A DNA stretch of 9,872 nt from Altererythrobacter sp. (GTDB lineage Bacteria > Pseudomonadota > Alphaproteobacteria > Sphingomonadales > Sphingomonadaceae): contig JAGXGU010000157.1 of the NCBI GenBank assembly GCA_024636575.1, positions 1 to 9,872 of the forward strand. Reading direction: 5' to 3'. This document shows positions 1 through 6,929 of the stretch, piece after piece. Below the pieces are notes generated by a model. The model was given only the letters and a program-made list of their open reading frames with translations, ran no database searches and was not told the DNA's origin. A program made the position numbers and the translations under genes. Each line of letters begins with the position of its first letter. Position 1 is the stretch's first letter.

Positions 1-795
1 ACCTTCGACCGTGCGGTCTTCTTCTTTCAGCCACACCGCATCGTTCATCGTGACCCATGCGGAATGGAAGCCGCCTGCACCTGCGCCGACGATGGCATTG
101 GTCGGCGAATCTTCGCTGACCAGATACAGCGCAGCGGGCACGACATTGGTCGGGCTGAACAATTCGAATGCCTGTTCGGGGAAGATGTCCTCGGTCATGC
201 GGGTGCCGGCAACTGGCGCCAGCGAATTGCAGCGGATGTTGTATTTCGCGCCTTCTAGGTGGAGCGTCTTGGTCAGACCGGCCAGGCCGAGCTTGGCCGC
301 GCCGTAATTCGCCTGGCCGAAATTGCCGAACAGGCCGGTCGAACTGGCGGTCATCAGGATGCGGCCATAGGCCTGTTCGCGGAACAGGTCCCAGCACGCC
401 TTGGTGGCATAGGCGCTGCCGAGCAGGTGGACGCGGACCACGAACTCGAAATCTTCCGGGCTCATCTTGGCGAAGCTCTTGTCGCGCAGGACGCCCGCGT
501 TGTTGATCAGGATATGGACGCCGCCCCATTTCTGTTTCGCGTCGGCAACCAATTTTTCCATCTGGTCGAATTCGGTAACCGATGCGCCATTCGACATGGC
601 TTCGCCGCCCATGGCTTCGATTTCCTCGACAACTTTCAGTGCCGCATCGGAATGGCCGGTACCATCGCGCGATCCGCCGAGATCATTGACTACGACCTTG
701 GCACCTCTGCGGGCGAGTTCGAGCGCATATTCGCGGCCCAGACCGCCACCGGCGCCGGTTACAATTGCAACGCGATCCTTGAAAGAAATCGACAT
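1..795 (-). CDS. SDR family oxidoreductase, MFE-2-type (3R)-hydroxyacyl-CoA dehydrogenase-like (C-terminus cut by window edge)
   Basis: The frame is open from the ATG at 793-795 to the left edge, giving 265 residues with no stop. It is a classical short-chain dehydrogenase. A Rossmann cofactor motif TGAGGGLG lies at residues 13-20, an acidic/NDLGG segment at 37-41, NNAG at 98-101, and the catalytic set Ser151, Tyr164 and Lys168 (YGAAK). The block around 142-195 (YGRILMTAS, GNFGQANYGAAKLGL, IRCNSLAP) closely resembles, from memory, the dehydrogenase domain of peroxisomal multifunctional enzyme type 2. That enzyme oxidises (3R)-3-hydroxyacyl-CoA with NAD+. The start is supported by GGAG (804-807 on the reverse strand) 8 nt upstream. 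Bacterial relatives are usually near 300 residues, so roughly 30-40 residues probably lie outside. The true substrate cannot be read from sequence: fatty acyl-CoA, steroid side chain or another alcohol are all possible. It is transcribed away from the porin. SDR identity is very sure, substrate class moderate. Confidence 0.93.
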   Translation of the reverse strand, partial: MSISFKDRVAIVTGAGGGLGREYALELARRGAKVVVNDLGGSRDGTGHSDAALKVVEEIEAMGGEAMSNGASVTEFDQMEKLVADAKQKWGGVHILINNAGVLRDKSFAKMSPEDFEFVVRVHLLGSAYATKACWDLFREQAYGRILMTASSTGLFGNFGQANYGAAKLGLAGLTKTLHLEGAKYNIRCNSLAPVAGTRMTEDIFPEQAFELFSPTNVVPAALYLVSEDSPTNAIVGAGAGGFHSAWVTMNDAVWLKEEDRTVEG

Positions 796-803
796 GGGGT
801 ATT

Positions 804-807
804 CTCC
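804..807 (-). promoter_or_regulatory. Ribosome binding site of the SDR gene
   Basis: Reverse-strand GGAG sits 8 nt upstream of the ATG at 795. It fixes the start of the SDR gene, and the Rossmann motif then falls at the usual distance from the N-terminus. Confidence 0.6.
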
Positions 808-934
808 ATTTCCAATTACGGGCCATATTCCATTTTGGAAGGGCCTCGGACCCGCGCGGAATGGCACGGCTTTCGGCCACTTTCAACCGTTCTGCGCATG
901 ACTGACGATGCCGTAACGGCAGCGCTTGCCGCCT

Positions 935-956
935 TTGTCACATAATAGTCTTTTAA
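935..956 (+). promoter_or_regulatory. Possible Pho-box-like direct repeat upstream of porin
   Basis: Two 7-base elements, TTGTCAC (935-941) and TAGTCTT (946-952), are spaced 11 bp apart, each followed by an AT-rich 4-mer (ATAA and TTAA). That is the layout of a PhoB box (CTGTCAT repeats every 11 bp). The matches are only 5/7 and 4/7, so this is weak and may be chance. It lies 54 bp upstream of the porin ATG and overlaps the likely -10 region. Confidence 0.2.
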
Positions 957-1009
957 GGGACATATTGGCGTCAGCGAATCGTCATCAAACAGAAACGGAA
1001 TTGGATTTC

Positions 1010-2380
1010 ATGAACGCCCATCGCAACATTTCGATCCTGGCACTGGCTGCTGCCCTCGGCTGGACAGTTCCTGCACACGCTCAGGACGCTCAATCAGACG
1101 TGTTGCGCGCCGAAATTGCCGCCATGCGCGAACAGATGGCCGCGATGGCGCAGCAGATCGATACGCTGGAATCCCGGCTTCAAGTGACAGATACCAAGGC
1201 CGAAGCGGCCATGATTGCCGGGGAAACTGCAAAGGCGGATGTTGCCAAGGTGGCAGCTGCGCCGGTCACACCGAAAGTCGCGCAGCTGGAAAAATCCAGC
1301 GGCTGGAGCTTCGAACCCTTTGGCCGCCTGATGATCGATGCCGGTTCGGTAAATGCGCCCGGCGCGATTGGCGACAGCGGCCTCGGCTTCGCGAATGAAG
1401 TGCGGCGCGCGCGTATTGGCGTGAAGGGCGATATCGCCGGTGGGTTCGATTACAAGATGGAGCTGGAATTCGCCGACAACAGTGTCGAGATCACCGATGC
1501 GATTCTGGGTTACGATGCGGGCGATGTCAGCCTGACCATCGGCCAGCATAACAATTTCCAGGGCCTGGAAGAACTGACCAGCAGCAGGTTCATCAGCTTC
1601 ATGGAACGCGCGGCATTTACCGATGCGTTCGGGTTCCAGCGGCGCGTCGGCCTGTCCGCGGAATACAGCAAGGGCGCAGTGGTGGCGCAAGGCGGTATCT
1701 TTACCGACAATATCGACAATCTGGACGCCAGCAACAACAGCTGGGGCGGCGATGCCCGCGTGGTGTTCGCTCCCAAAATAGGGGGTACGCAGCTGCATGT
1801 CGGCGGATCGCTGCATTACCGTGATTTCAATGATGCGCAGGGCAGCGCCCGTTACCGTCAGCGGCCACAGGTCCACTTCACGGATACACGATTCATCAAC
1901 ACCGGAAATATCAGCGGTGACAGCGAGTTTGGCTACGGCCTTGAAGTGATCGCCATCAACGGACCATTCCACGCCACCGGCGAAACGTTCTGGCAGCAGG
2001 TCAACCGCCCCGGCGGCTTGCCCGATCCAACATTTTTCGGCGGTTATGCCGAGGTGGGATATTTCCTGACCGGCGGTGACAGCCGCAGTTACAAGGGCGG
2101 CAAATTCGACCGGATCAAGCCCAAAAATCCTGTCGGCAAGGGCGGCTTTGGCGCGGTCCAGATCAATGCGCGCTATGATTATCTCGACCTCAACGATGCG
2201 GGCATCATCGGCGGGACGCAGAAATCCTATGGCGTGTCACTGGTGTGGACGCCGACCGATTACACCCGTTTCATGGCGAATTACTGGCGCAACCAGTATC
2301 AGGATGCAGCGATCGCTGCCGGTACGGACAGGGATTACGGCGTCGATACCTTCGGGGTCCGCGCTCAGTTCGACTTCTGA
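1010..2380 (+). CDS. Outer-membrane porin, OprP/OprO (phosphate-selective porin) family
   Basis: This encodes a 456-residue outer-membrane beta-barrel channel. From the ATG at 1010 the protein starts with a signal peptide: MNAHR, a hydrophobic core to about residue 20, then PAHA with likely cleavage after Ala24. Residues about 30-60 form a heptad-rich coiled coil (LRAEIAAMREQMAAMAQQI and following), as in trimeric porins with a periplasmic N-terminal stalk. An Ala/Lys-rich linker follows to about 95. The barrel starts at SGWSFEPFGRLMIDAG (97-112) and runs in alternating strands to the end. The last residues, VRAQFDF, end in Phe, the normal signal for outer-membrane insertion by the Bam complex. 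Length fits the OprP/OprO family (Pfam 'porin O/P'). Phosphate selectivity is not shown: many sphingomonad members annotated this way are probably general or substrate-specific anion porins. I prefer 1010 to the upstream TTG at 926 because only 1010 puts the signal peptide at the N-terminus. The ribosome binding site is weak. The gene ends 7 bp from the convergent HAD gene. Confidence 0.9.
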   Translation: MNAHRNISILALAAALGWTVPAHAQDAQSDVLRAEIAAMREQMAAMAQQIDTLESRLQVTDTKAEAAMIAGETAKADVAKVAAAPVTPKVAQLEKSSGWSFEPFGRLMIDAGSVNAPGAIGDSGLGFANEVRRARIGVKGDIAGGFDYKMELEFADNSVEITDAILGYDAGDVSLTIGQHNNFQGLEELTSSRFISFMERAAFTDAFGFQRRVGLSAEYSKGAVVAQGGIFTDNIDNLDASNNSWGGDARVVFAPKIGGTQLHVGGSLHYRDFNDAQGSARYRQRPQVHFTDTRFINTGNISGDSEFGYGLEVIAINGPFHATGETFWQQVNRPGGLPDPTFFGGYAEVGYFLTGGDSRSYKGGKFDRIKPKNPVGKGGFGAVQINARYDYLDLNDAGIIGGTQKSYGVSLVWTPTDYTRFMANYWRNQYQDAAIAAGTDRDYGVDTFGVRAQFDF

Positions 2381-2387
2381 CCGCTGG

Positions 2388-3083
2388 TCAAATTCTGGCG
2401 AGCGCCGGGATCAATTCGTTGAACCCGGCGATCACCGCATCCGCGCCCAGTTCATGGGCCGGTTTGTCGCAATAGCCGTATGCTGCGGCAATCACCGGCA
2501 CATTGGCCGCACGCGCTGCCGCCATGTCATAGGTGCTGTCACCGATGAAGGCGCAGCGCCCGCCGCCGCACCGGTCGATTGCCTCGAAAATCGGATCGGG
2601 CTGAGGTTTTGCGCGGAATTTGCCCCCTGCATCCTTACCAAGACTGTCGCCGCCGATGATGGTCACGAACCGGTCTGCCAGGCCGAGCTGGGTGAGGATG
2701 GTGGCGGCGAAGCTTTCAAATTTGTTGGTCACCACTGCCAGCTTGATGTCCCGGGCGGCCAGATCGTCCAGGGCGTCCTCCGCGCCGGGATAGGGGCGGG
2801 TGTGGACGGCATTGTTTTCGGCGTAATAAGCCAGCAATGCCTTGTACAGCGGGCGGAATTCGTCGTCCGGCAAACCGCCTTGGGCATCGATAGCCCCGCG
2901 CAGCATGATCTTGGCCCCGCCGCCAATCAGGCTTTCCACCTGCGCTACGGGCACTGCATCGAACCCGCCCAGTTGCAATGCGTGGTTCACCGCCGCGCCC
3001 AGATCGCGGTGGGTATCCAGCAGCGTGCCGTCGAGATCGAACGCCACGATATCGAAAGGAATTTTGGGGGAAATGTCATTCAT
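2388..3083 (-). CDS. gph: HAD-superfamily hydrolase, phosphoglycolate phosphatase (Gph)-type
   Basis: This is a cytoplasmic HAD phosphatase of 231 residues. It probably hydrolyses 2-phosphoglycolate, a product of DNA 3'-end repair or photorespiration-type side reactions, to glycolate and phosphate. All four HAD motifs are visible: FDLDGT with nucleophile Asp16 and acid/base Asp18; motif II Thr119 in VVTNK; motif III Lys160 in KPQPDP; and motif IV GDSTYD at 181-186 binding Mg2+. The region between motif I and II (about 24-100) is the small helical cap expected of subfamily I (C1-type cap). Length fits Gph (about 220-250). The start is uncertain. The ATG at 3083 gives the normal distance to motif I, while in-frame alternatives at 3140 (ATG) and 3149 (GTG) would add 19 or 22 residues; none has a clear Shine-Dalgarno. 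Closely related HAD enzymes (pyrophosphatases, sugar-phosphate phosphatases) cannot be excluded, so the symbol is tentative. It is divergent from glmU and convergent with the porin. Confidence 0.85.
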   Translation of the reverse strand: MNDISPKIPFDIVAFDLDGTLLDTHRDLGAAVNHALQLGGFDAVPVAQVESLIGGGAKIMLRGAIDAQGGLPDDEFRPLYKALLAYYAENNAVHTRPYPGAEDALDDLAARDIKLAVVTNKFESFAATILTQLGLADRFVTIIGGDSLGKDAGGKFRAKPQPDPIFEAIDRCGGGRCAFIGDSTYDMAAARAANVPVIAAAYGYCDKPAHELGADAVIAGFNELIPALARI

Positions 3084-3149
3084 CGGTGCGCGAGTGACGG
3101 ATGCATCTTCAAACCGCAAGCTTTTGGTGGCATTGCCCATCGCGAACAC

Positions 3150-3153
3150 AGGA
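3150..3153 (+). promoter_or_regulatory. Ribosome binding site of glmU
   Basis: AGGA lies 7 nt upstream of the ATG at 3161. It decides the GlmU start against the longer open frame beginning at 3101, whose extra residues have no family match. Confidence 0.65.
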
Positions 3154-3160
3154 TGGCGTC

Positions 3161-4531
3161 ATGAACAAACTTGCAACGATTATCCTTGCCGCGGGCAAGG
3201 GCACCCGGATGAAATCGGACCTGCACAAGGTGCTGCATCCGATTGCCGGGCGGCCGATGCTTGATCATCTGCTGGCCTCTGCCGAAGAATTGAACCCCGC
3301 CCAAACGGTTGTTGTGGTGGGGGCGGGCAGCGACCAGCTGGAGCGGGCGCTGGGCGGCCGCGCGGCCACTTGTCTGCAGGAACCGCAATTGGGCACCGGC
3401 CACGCGGTACAACAGGCGCAGGCGGCGCTGGCGGATTTTACCGGCGATGTGCTGATCCTGTATGGTGACGTGCCGTTCGTCCGCGCCGCGACGATGCAGA
3501 AGATGATTGACCGGCTCCATGCCGGCGATGCGCCAGCCGTGGTGGTGCTCGGCTTCGAGCCGGAAGATGCGTTGCAATATGGCCGGGTGATTGCTGATGA
3601 TCAGGGCCGGATCACCAGGATGGTCGAATTCAAGGACGCAACCGAAGAAGAACGCGCCTGCCGCCTGTGCAATTCCGGCCTTATGGCGGCGAGAGCGGCG
3701 GATATGTTCGACCTGCTGGCGCGTGTCGGCAATTCTAACGCACAGGGCGAATATTACCTGGTCGATGTGGTCAATGTCGCCAATGCGGACGGTCGCCACA
3801 GCGCGGTGGTAACTACCGACGATCCGGGCGAGGTGGCCGGGATCAACAGCCGCGCCGAACTGGCCGAGGCCGAGCGCCATTGGCAGCAATTGCGCCGCGC
3901 CGAAGCCATGGCCGATGGCGTTTCTCTGACAGCCCCCGAAACGGTGTTTTTCAGCTGGGATACTCAGCTTGGGCGCGATGTGACGGTGGAACCCAATGTC
4001 GTGTTCGGCCCCGGCGTCAGCGTAGCGGACCACGCTACTATCCGCGCCTTCAGCCATCTCGAGGGCGCCACCGTTGGCGAACACGCCAGTGTTGGCCCCT
4101 ACGCCCGCCTGCGCCCCGGCACGGTGCTGGAAGAAGGCGTAAAGGTGGGCAATTTCGTCGAGATCAAGAATGCGGTCATGGGCAAAGGGGCGAAAGCCAG
4201 CCATTTGACCTATCTGGGCGATGCGCTGATCGGGGCGGAGGCGAATATCGGCGCGGGCACGATTACCTGCAATTACGATGGCTATTTCAAACACACCACG
4301 GTGATCGGGGACCGGGCCTTCATTGGTTCCAACAGCTCGCTGATTGCCCCCGTCAACATCGGGACCGACGCGATTGTCGCGGCGGGCAGCGCGGTCAGCC
4401 GCGACGTGGCCGACGGCGAATTACGCATGGTGCGGGCCGAACAATTGGTCAAACCGGGCTGGGCCGACCGGTTTCACGACACGATGAAAAAGAAAAAAGC
4501 CGCGGACAAGAGAAAGACGGACAAAAAATGA
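3161..4531 (+). CDS. glmU: Bifunctional UDP-N-acetylglucosamine pyrophosphorylase / glucosamine-1-phosphate N-acetyltransferase
   Basis: GlmU makes UDP-GlcNAc, the precursor of peptidoglycan and lipopolysaccharide, in two cytoplasmic steps. The C-terminal domain acetylates glucosamine-1-phosphate with acetyl-CoA; the N-terminal domain couples the product to UTP. Seen here (456 residues): the nucleotidyltransferase motif LAAGKGTRM at 9-17, QLGTGHA at 76-82, the metal site YGDVP at 101-105 with Asp103, and GINS with Asn229 as likely second metal ligand. The left-handed beta-helix of hexapeptide repeats covers about 265-425, with catalytic His348 in KASHLTYLGD and the acetyl-CoA/substrate loop GAGTITCNYDG at 364-374. 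Length matches the family (about 450-460). A lysine-rich tail (442-456, 9 of 15 residues Lys/Arg) ends the protein. It stands alone here, divergent from the HAD gene and convergent with the peptidase. GlmS and GlmM are not in the window. Confidence 0.98.
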   Translation: MNKLATIILAAGKGTRMKSDLHKVLHPIAGRPMLDHLLASAEELNPAQTVVVVGAGSDQLERALGGRAATCLQEPQLGTGHAVQQAQAALADFTGDVLILYGDVPFVRAATMQKMIDRLHAGDAPAVVVLGFEPEDALQYGRVIADDQGRITRMVEFKDATEEERACRLCNSGLMAARAADMFDLLARVGNSNAQGEYYLVDVVNVANADGRHSAVVTTDDPGEVAGINSRAELAEAERHWQQLRRAEAMADGVSLTAPETVFFSWDTQLGRDVTVEPNVVFGPGVSVADHATIRAFSHLEGATVGEHASVGPYARLRPGTVLEEGVKVGNFVEIKNAVMGKGAKASHLTYLGDALIGAEANIGAGTITCNYDGYFKHTTVIGDRAFIGSNSSLIAPVNIGTDAIVAAGSAVSRDVADGELRMVRAEQLVKPGWADRFHDTMKKKKAADKRKTDKK

Positions 4532-4534
4532 TCC

Positions 4535-4579
4535 GATGGTCGGCTCTCCCTGCGGGCGAGCAGGGGGGATCGGGCCATC
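4535..4579 (+). terminator. Imperfect long hairpin after glmU
   Basis: Starting 4 nt after the glmU stop, CCCTGC (4548-4553) pairs with GCAGGG (4560-4565) around a 6-nt loop. Outer arms 4535-4541 and 4573-4579 (GATGGTC/GGCCATC, one G-T wobble) can extend it with an internal bulge. No T-run follows, so it may be a processing or mRNA-end-protecting structure rather than an intrinsic terminator. Confidence 0.35.
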
Positions 4580-4619
4580 CCCAGATGATGACCATCCGAG
4601 GCGAATTCAGGCCAAAGGG

Positions 4620-4646
4620 CGGGTTCGGGCCGATTGCCGGAACCCG
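4620..4646. terminator. Probable bidirectional terminator hairpin between glmU and the S9 peptidase
   Basis: CGGGTTC (4620-4626) pairs perfectly with GAACCCG (4640-4646). After a single G/G mismatch a further GGC/GCC stem closes a 5-nt loop (4631-4635). It lies between two converging genes, 8 bp beyond the peptidase stop. Flanking T content is poor on both sides (TCCTT on plus, CCCTTT on minus), so termination strength is uncertain. Confidence 0.45.
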
Positions 4647-4654
4647 TCCTTGGC

Positions 4655-6832
4655 CTATTCGCCCGTCGGCTCACCCATCAACCGCTGCATCAGATAGGTA
4701 TACTGCAGCGCGCTCAGCTTGGCGCGCTGTTTGTTGTCCACACCGCCCGAATGGCCGCCGGTCATGTCTTCATAGTAATAATAGGGTTGGCCCAGTTCCT
4801 TCAGCCGCGCCGCTGCTTTGCGTGCATGGGCCGGATGCGTCCGGTCATCGGCGGTCGATGCCCACAGGAACGGGGTGGGGAAATCCACCCCGGCCACCAG
4901 CTTCTGATAGGGGGAATAGCCTTCGATCCACGCCCGCTGTTCGGGAATGCGGGGATCGCCATATTCGCCAATCCACGAAGCGCCGCGGCCGATTTCGTGA
5001 TAGCGTAGCATATCGAACAGAGGGATCTGGACGATCGCTGCATTGAACAGCTCGGGCCGCTGGGTAAATGCGGTGCCGACCAGCAGGCCGCCCTGGCTGC
5101 CGCCCATGATGCCCAGATGCTGCGCGCTGGTGAATTTCCGAGCCTGCAAATCTTCCGCCACGGCGATGAAATCATCCCACGTGCGCTGCTTGTTTTCGCG
5201 AATTGCGATTTGGTGCCACATCGGGCCAAACTCGCCCCCGCCGCGCAGATTGGCCAGCACATAGGCACCGCCGTTCTCCACCCACATCTTGCCCGTCGCA
5301 CCCAGATATCCGGGCAGGCGCGGAACCTGGAAACCGCCATATCCGGTCAGCAGGGTTGCGGCGGTGCCATCGGCAACCATGCCCTTGGGCTTGACGATGA
5401 AATAGGGGATCATCGTGCCGTCGGCGGATTTTGCCTGATGCTGCTCCACTTCCATGCCGCTCGCATCGAAGCGCGCGGGGCTGCTTTTGAGCGGCTCCAA
5501 CGTGGCGGTCTTGCCATTGTAGAGATACAGCGTCGACGGGGTGAGGAAATCGGTCACATCGATGGTCAGCATGTCTTCGCTGTCCGACGATGAACCGAGC
5601 GAAACGGTTGCATTTTCCGGCAGGTCCAGCGCGCTCTGCGTCCATTGCCCATCGGCAAAATCGAACTTCAGCGCCTTGCCGCGCACATTGTCGAGCAGGC
5701 CGACATAGAGGCTGTCAGATGTGATCGCCGCGCCCTGTTTGGTCTGGCGCTCGCCCGGTGCCCACACCAGCGTCTTGGCCGCGCCATTGGGATCGGCTTT
5801 CCATTCCTCCAGATTGGCCGAGACCAGCGAATCCGCCGGGAATAACTGATCGCCCACGGTCCAGTCGACATCGGTGGAAAACAGGATCTGCCCATCGACC
5901 AGACCATAGGGCTCGGCCTTTTTGGGCAGATCCAGATTTACCCATTGCCCGTCCTTCCACACTGCATAGCTGCGTTCGTGGAAGCTGATTCCGCGGTATG
6001 CCAGGCGCGCGTGAACCACGCCGTCACTGTCACGCAGAAGATATACACCCGCAGATACATCGGTGGGCTGCCCGCGGAATAATTCTTCCGCGTCGGCGAT
6101 GTCCTGTCCGCGTTTCAACAGACGCGAGGTGAACGGATACAGGCTTTCGGTCAGCGTCCCTTCGCCGAAATCGCGCCCGACGATCAGCGTATCCCGGTCG
6201 ATCCAGCTTGCGTCTCCCTGGCTTTCCGGCAATTCGAAGCCGCCGGGGACGAAGCTTTTCGTGACCCGGTCGAATTCGCGCATGACCCTTGCATCCTTGC
6301 CGCCATCGGACAGGGACACCATGCAATGGCGGCCCTCGGGCGGCAGGCAGGTCATCCCCTGATAGACCCATTCGCGCCCTTCGGCCTTGGCCAGCGCATC
6401 CACATCCAGCACGGTTTCCCATTCCGGATTATCCGTCCGGTAGCTTTCCAGCGTGGTCCGCCGCAGCAGGCCCTTGGGGTTATTCTCGTCCTGCCAGAAA
6501 TTATACAATCCATCCGGGGCGATCGTGACGTATGGTATCCGGTCATTGGAATCCAGGATTTCGAGCGCCTGCGCCTGAAGTGTCTCGAAACGCGGATCGC
6601 CGGTCAGCGCGGCGCTGGTCCGTTCACTTTCGGCGCGCACCCAATCGAGCGATTTTTCGCTGCGGGCTTCTTCCAGCCAGATATAGGGATCGACATCGGC
6701 CTCGGCGACATTAGCGTTGACGGTTGCGGTTTTGGTTTCGGACACGGAAGCTCCGGTTTCATTAGCGGCGGCTGGGGCGGCGGCAAGGCTGGCAAGCGCT
6801 GCGGCGAGCGCATGGATCGAGACAGATTTCAT
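4655..6832 (-). CDS. Secreted prolyl oligopeptidase-family serine peptidase (MEROPS S9)
   Basis: This is a 725-residue exported serine peptidase, expected to cut short proline-containing or similar peptides in the periplasm. A signal peptide covers 1-23 (MKSVSIHALAAALASL, then APAAA) with cleavage near Asn24. The S9A N-terminal region DPYIWLEEARSEKSLDWV is at 48-65. A seven-bladed beta-propeller spans roughly 90-455 and restricts substrate size. The alpha/beta-hydrolase domain (about 465-725) holds the triad: Ser579 in GGSQGG, Asp662 in TADDRTHP, and His694 in TGGHSGG. ANLRGGGEFG (527-536) is the typical segment preceding the nucleophile. The length fits S9A (about 700). The open frame extends upstream to 6979, but only the ATG at 6832 gives an N-terminal signal peptide, and AAAGGG-like AAAGGG (6841-6846, reverse strand) lies 8 nt before it. 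It follows the ArsR gene on the same strand after 97 bp, so co-transcription is possible. Exact peptide specificity is unknown. Confidence 0.93.
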   Translation of the reverse strand: MKSVSIHALAAALASLAAAPAAANETGASVSETKTATVNANVAEADVDPYIWLEEARSEKSLDWVRAESERTSAALTGDPRFETLQAQALEILDSNDRIPYVTIAPDGLYNFWQDENNPKGLLRRTTLESYRTDNPEWETVLDVDALAKAEGREWVYQGMTCLPPEGRHCMVSLSDGGKDARVMREFDRVTKSFVPGGFELPESQGDASWIDRDTLIVGRDFGEGTLTESLYPFTSRLLKRGQDIADAEELFRGQPTDVSAGVYLLRDSDGVVHARLAYRGISFHERSYAVWKDGQWVNLDLPKKAEPYGLVDGQILFSTDVDWTVGDQLFPADSLVSANLEEWKADPNGAAKTLVWAPGERQTKQGAAITSDSLYVGLLDNVRGKALKFDFADGQWTQSALDLPENATVSLGSSSDSEDMLTIDVTDFLTPSTLYLYNGKTATLEPLKSSPARFDASGMEVEQHQAKSADGTMIPYFIVKPKGMVADGTAATLLTGYGGFQVPRLPGYLGATGKMWVENGGAYVLANLRGGGEFGPMWHQIAIRENKQRTWDDFIAVAEDLQARKFTSAQHLGIMGGSQGGLLVGTAFTQRPELFNAAIVQIPLFDMLRYHEIGRGASWIGEYGDPRIPEQRAWIEGYSPYQKLVAGVDFPTPFLWASTADDRTHPAHARKAAARLKELGQPYYYYEDMTGGHSGGVDNKQRAKLSALQYTYLMQRLMGEPTGE

Positions 6833-6840
6833 TGATTGGA

Positions 6841-6846
6841 CCCTTT
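6841..6846 (-). promoter_or_regulatory. Ribosome binding site of the S9 peptidase
   Basis: Reverse-strand AAAGGG is 8 nt before the ATG at 6832. It supports this start over the longer open frame reaching to 6979. Confidence 0.5.
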
Positions 6847-6929
6847 GGTTTCTGTTGCAACCAGACTTGCCGGAAGCGGGCGGGAACACAAGCCCAAAGG
6901 CATTCTTCAGCCGGGTTGTCAGCAGCTTC

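Larger units (their letters stand above)
796..1009. other. Divergent intergenic region between SDR gene and porin gene
   Basis: This 214-bp gap is the longest stretch without a gene and must carry the promoters of both neighbours. Visible items are the SDR ribosome binding site, a small TTCCA/TGGAA inverted repeat with a 3-nt loop at 828-840, and an AT-rich patch at 934-956 that is the best place for the porin promoter (CATAAT at 941-946 is a possible -10 box). I found no convincing -35 hexamer at normal spacing. An in-frame TTG at 926 opens the porin frame earlier, but those residues do not look like a signal peptide. Confidence 0.5.

Noticed and set aside
259..945. 228-codon plus-strand frame opposite the SDR gene
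   Set aside because: The opposite strand carries a full SDR with cofactor and catalytic motifs; this frame is its shadow.
1094..1972. 292-codon open frame antisense to the porin
   Set aside because: It lies entirely inside a clear porin gene, its product shows no recognisable domain, and long antisense frames are expected in GC-rich codon-biased genes.
2076..3164. 362-codon plus-strand frame over the porin end and HAD gene
   Set aside because: It crosses two well-supported genes in other frames, and the protein has no recognisable motif.
3080..4294. 404-codon open frame antisense to glmU
   Set aside because: It mirrors the glmU coding frame, lacks a family signature and ribosome binding site, and overlaps a certain gene along nearly its whole length.
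4480..4531. Programmed ribosomal frameshift at the glmU A-runs
   Set aside because: The A-runs are not a slippery heptamer in the correct phase, and the zero frame ends normally just after a complete GlmU.
3880..5046. 388-codon plus-strand frame spanning glmU, the gap and the peptidase end
   Set aside because: It is rich in Arg/Pro/Gly typical of an out-of-frame translation of GC-rich DNA; both genes beneath it have intact catalytic motifs.
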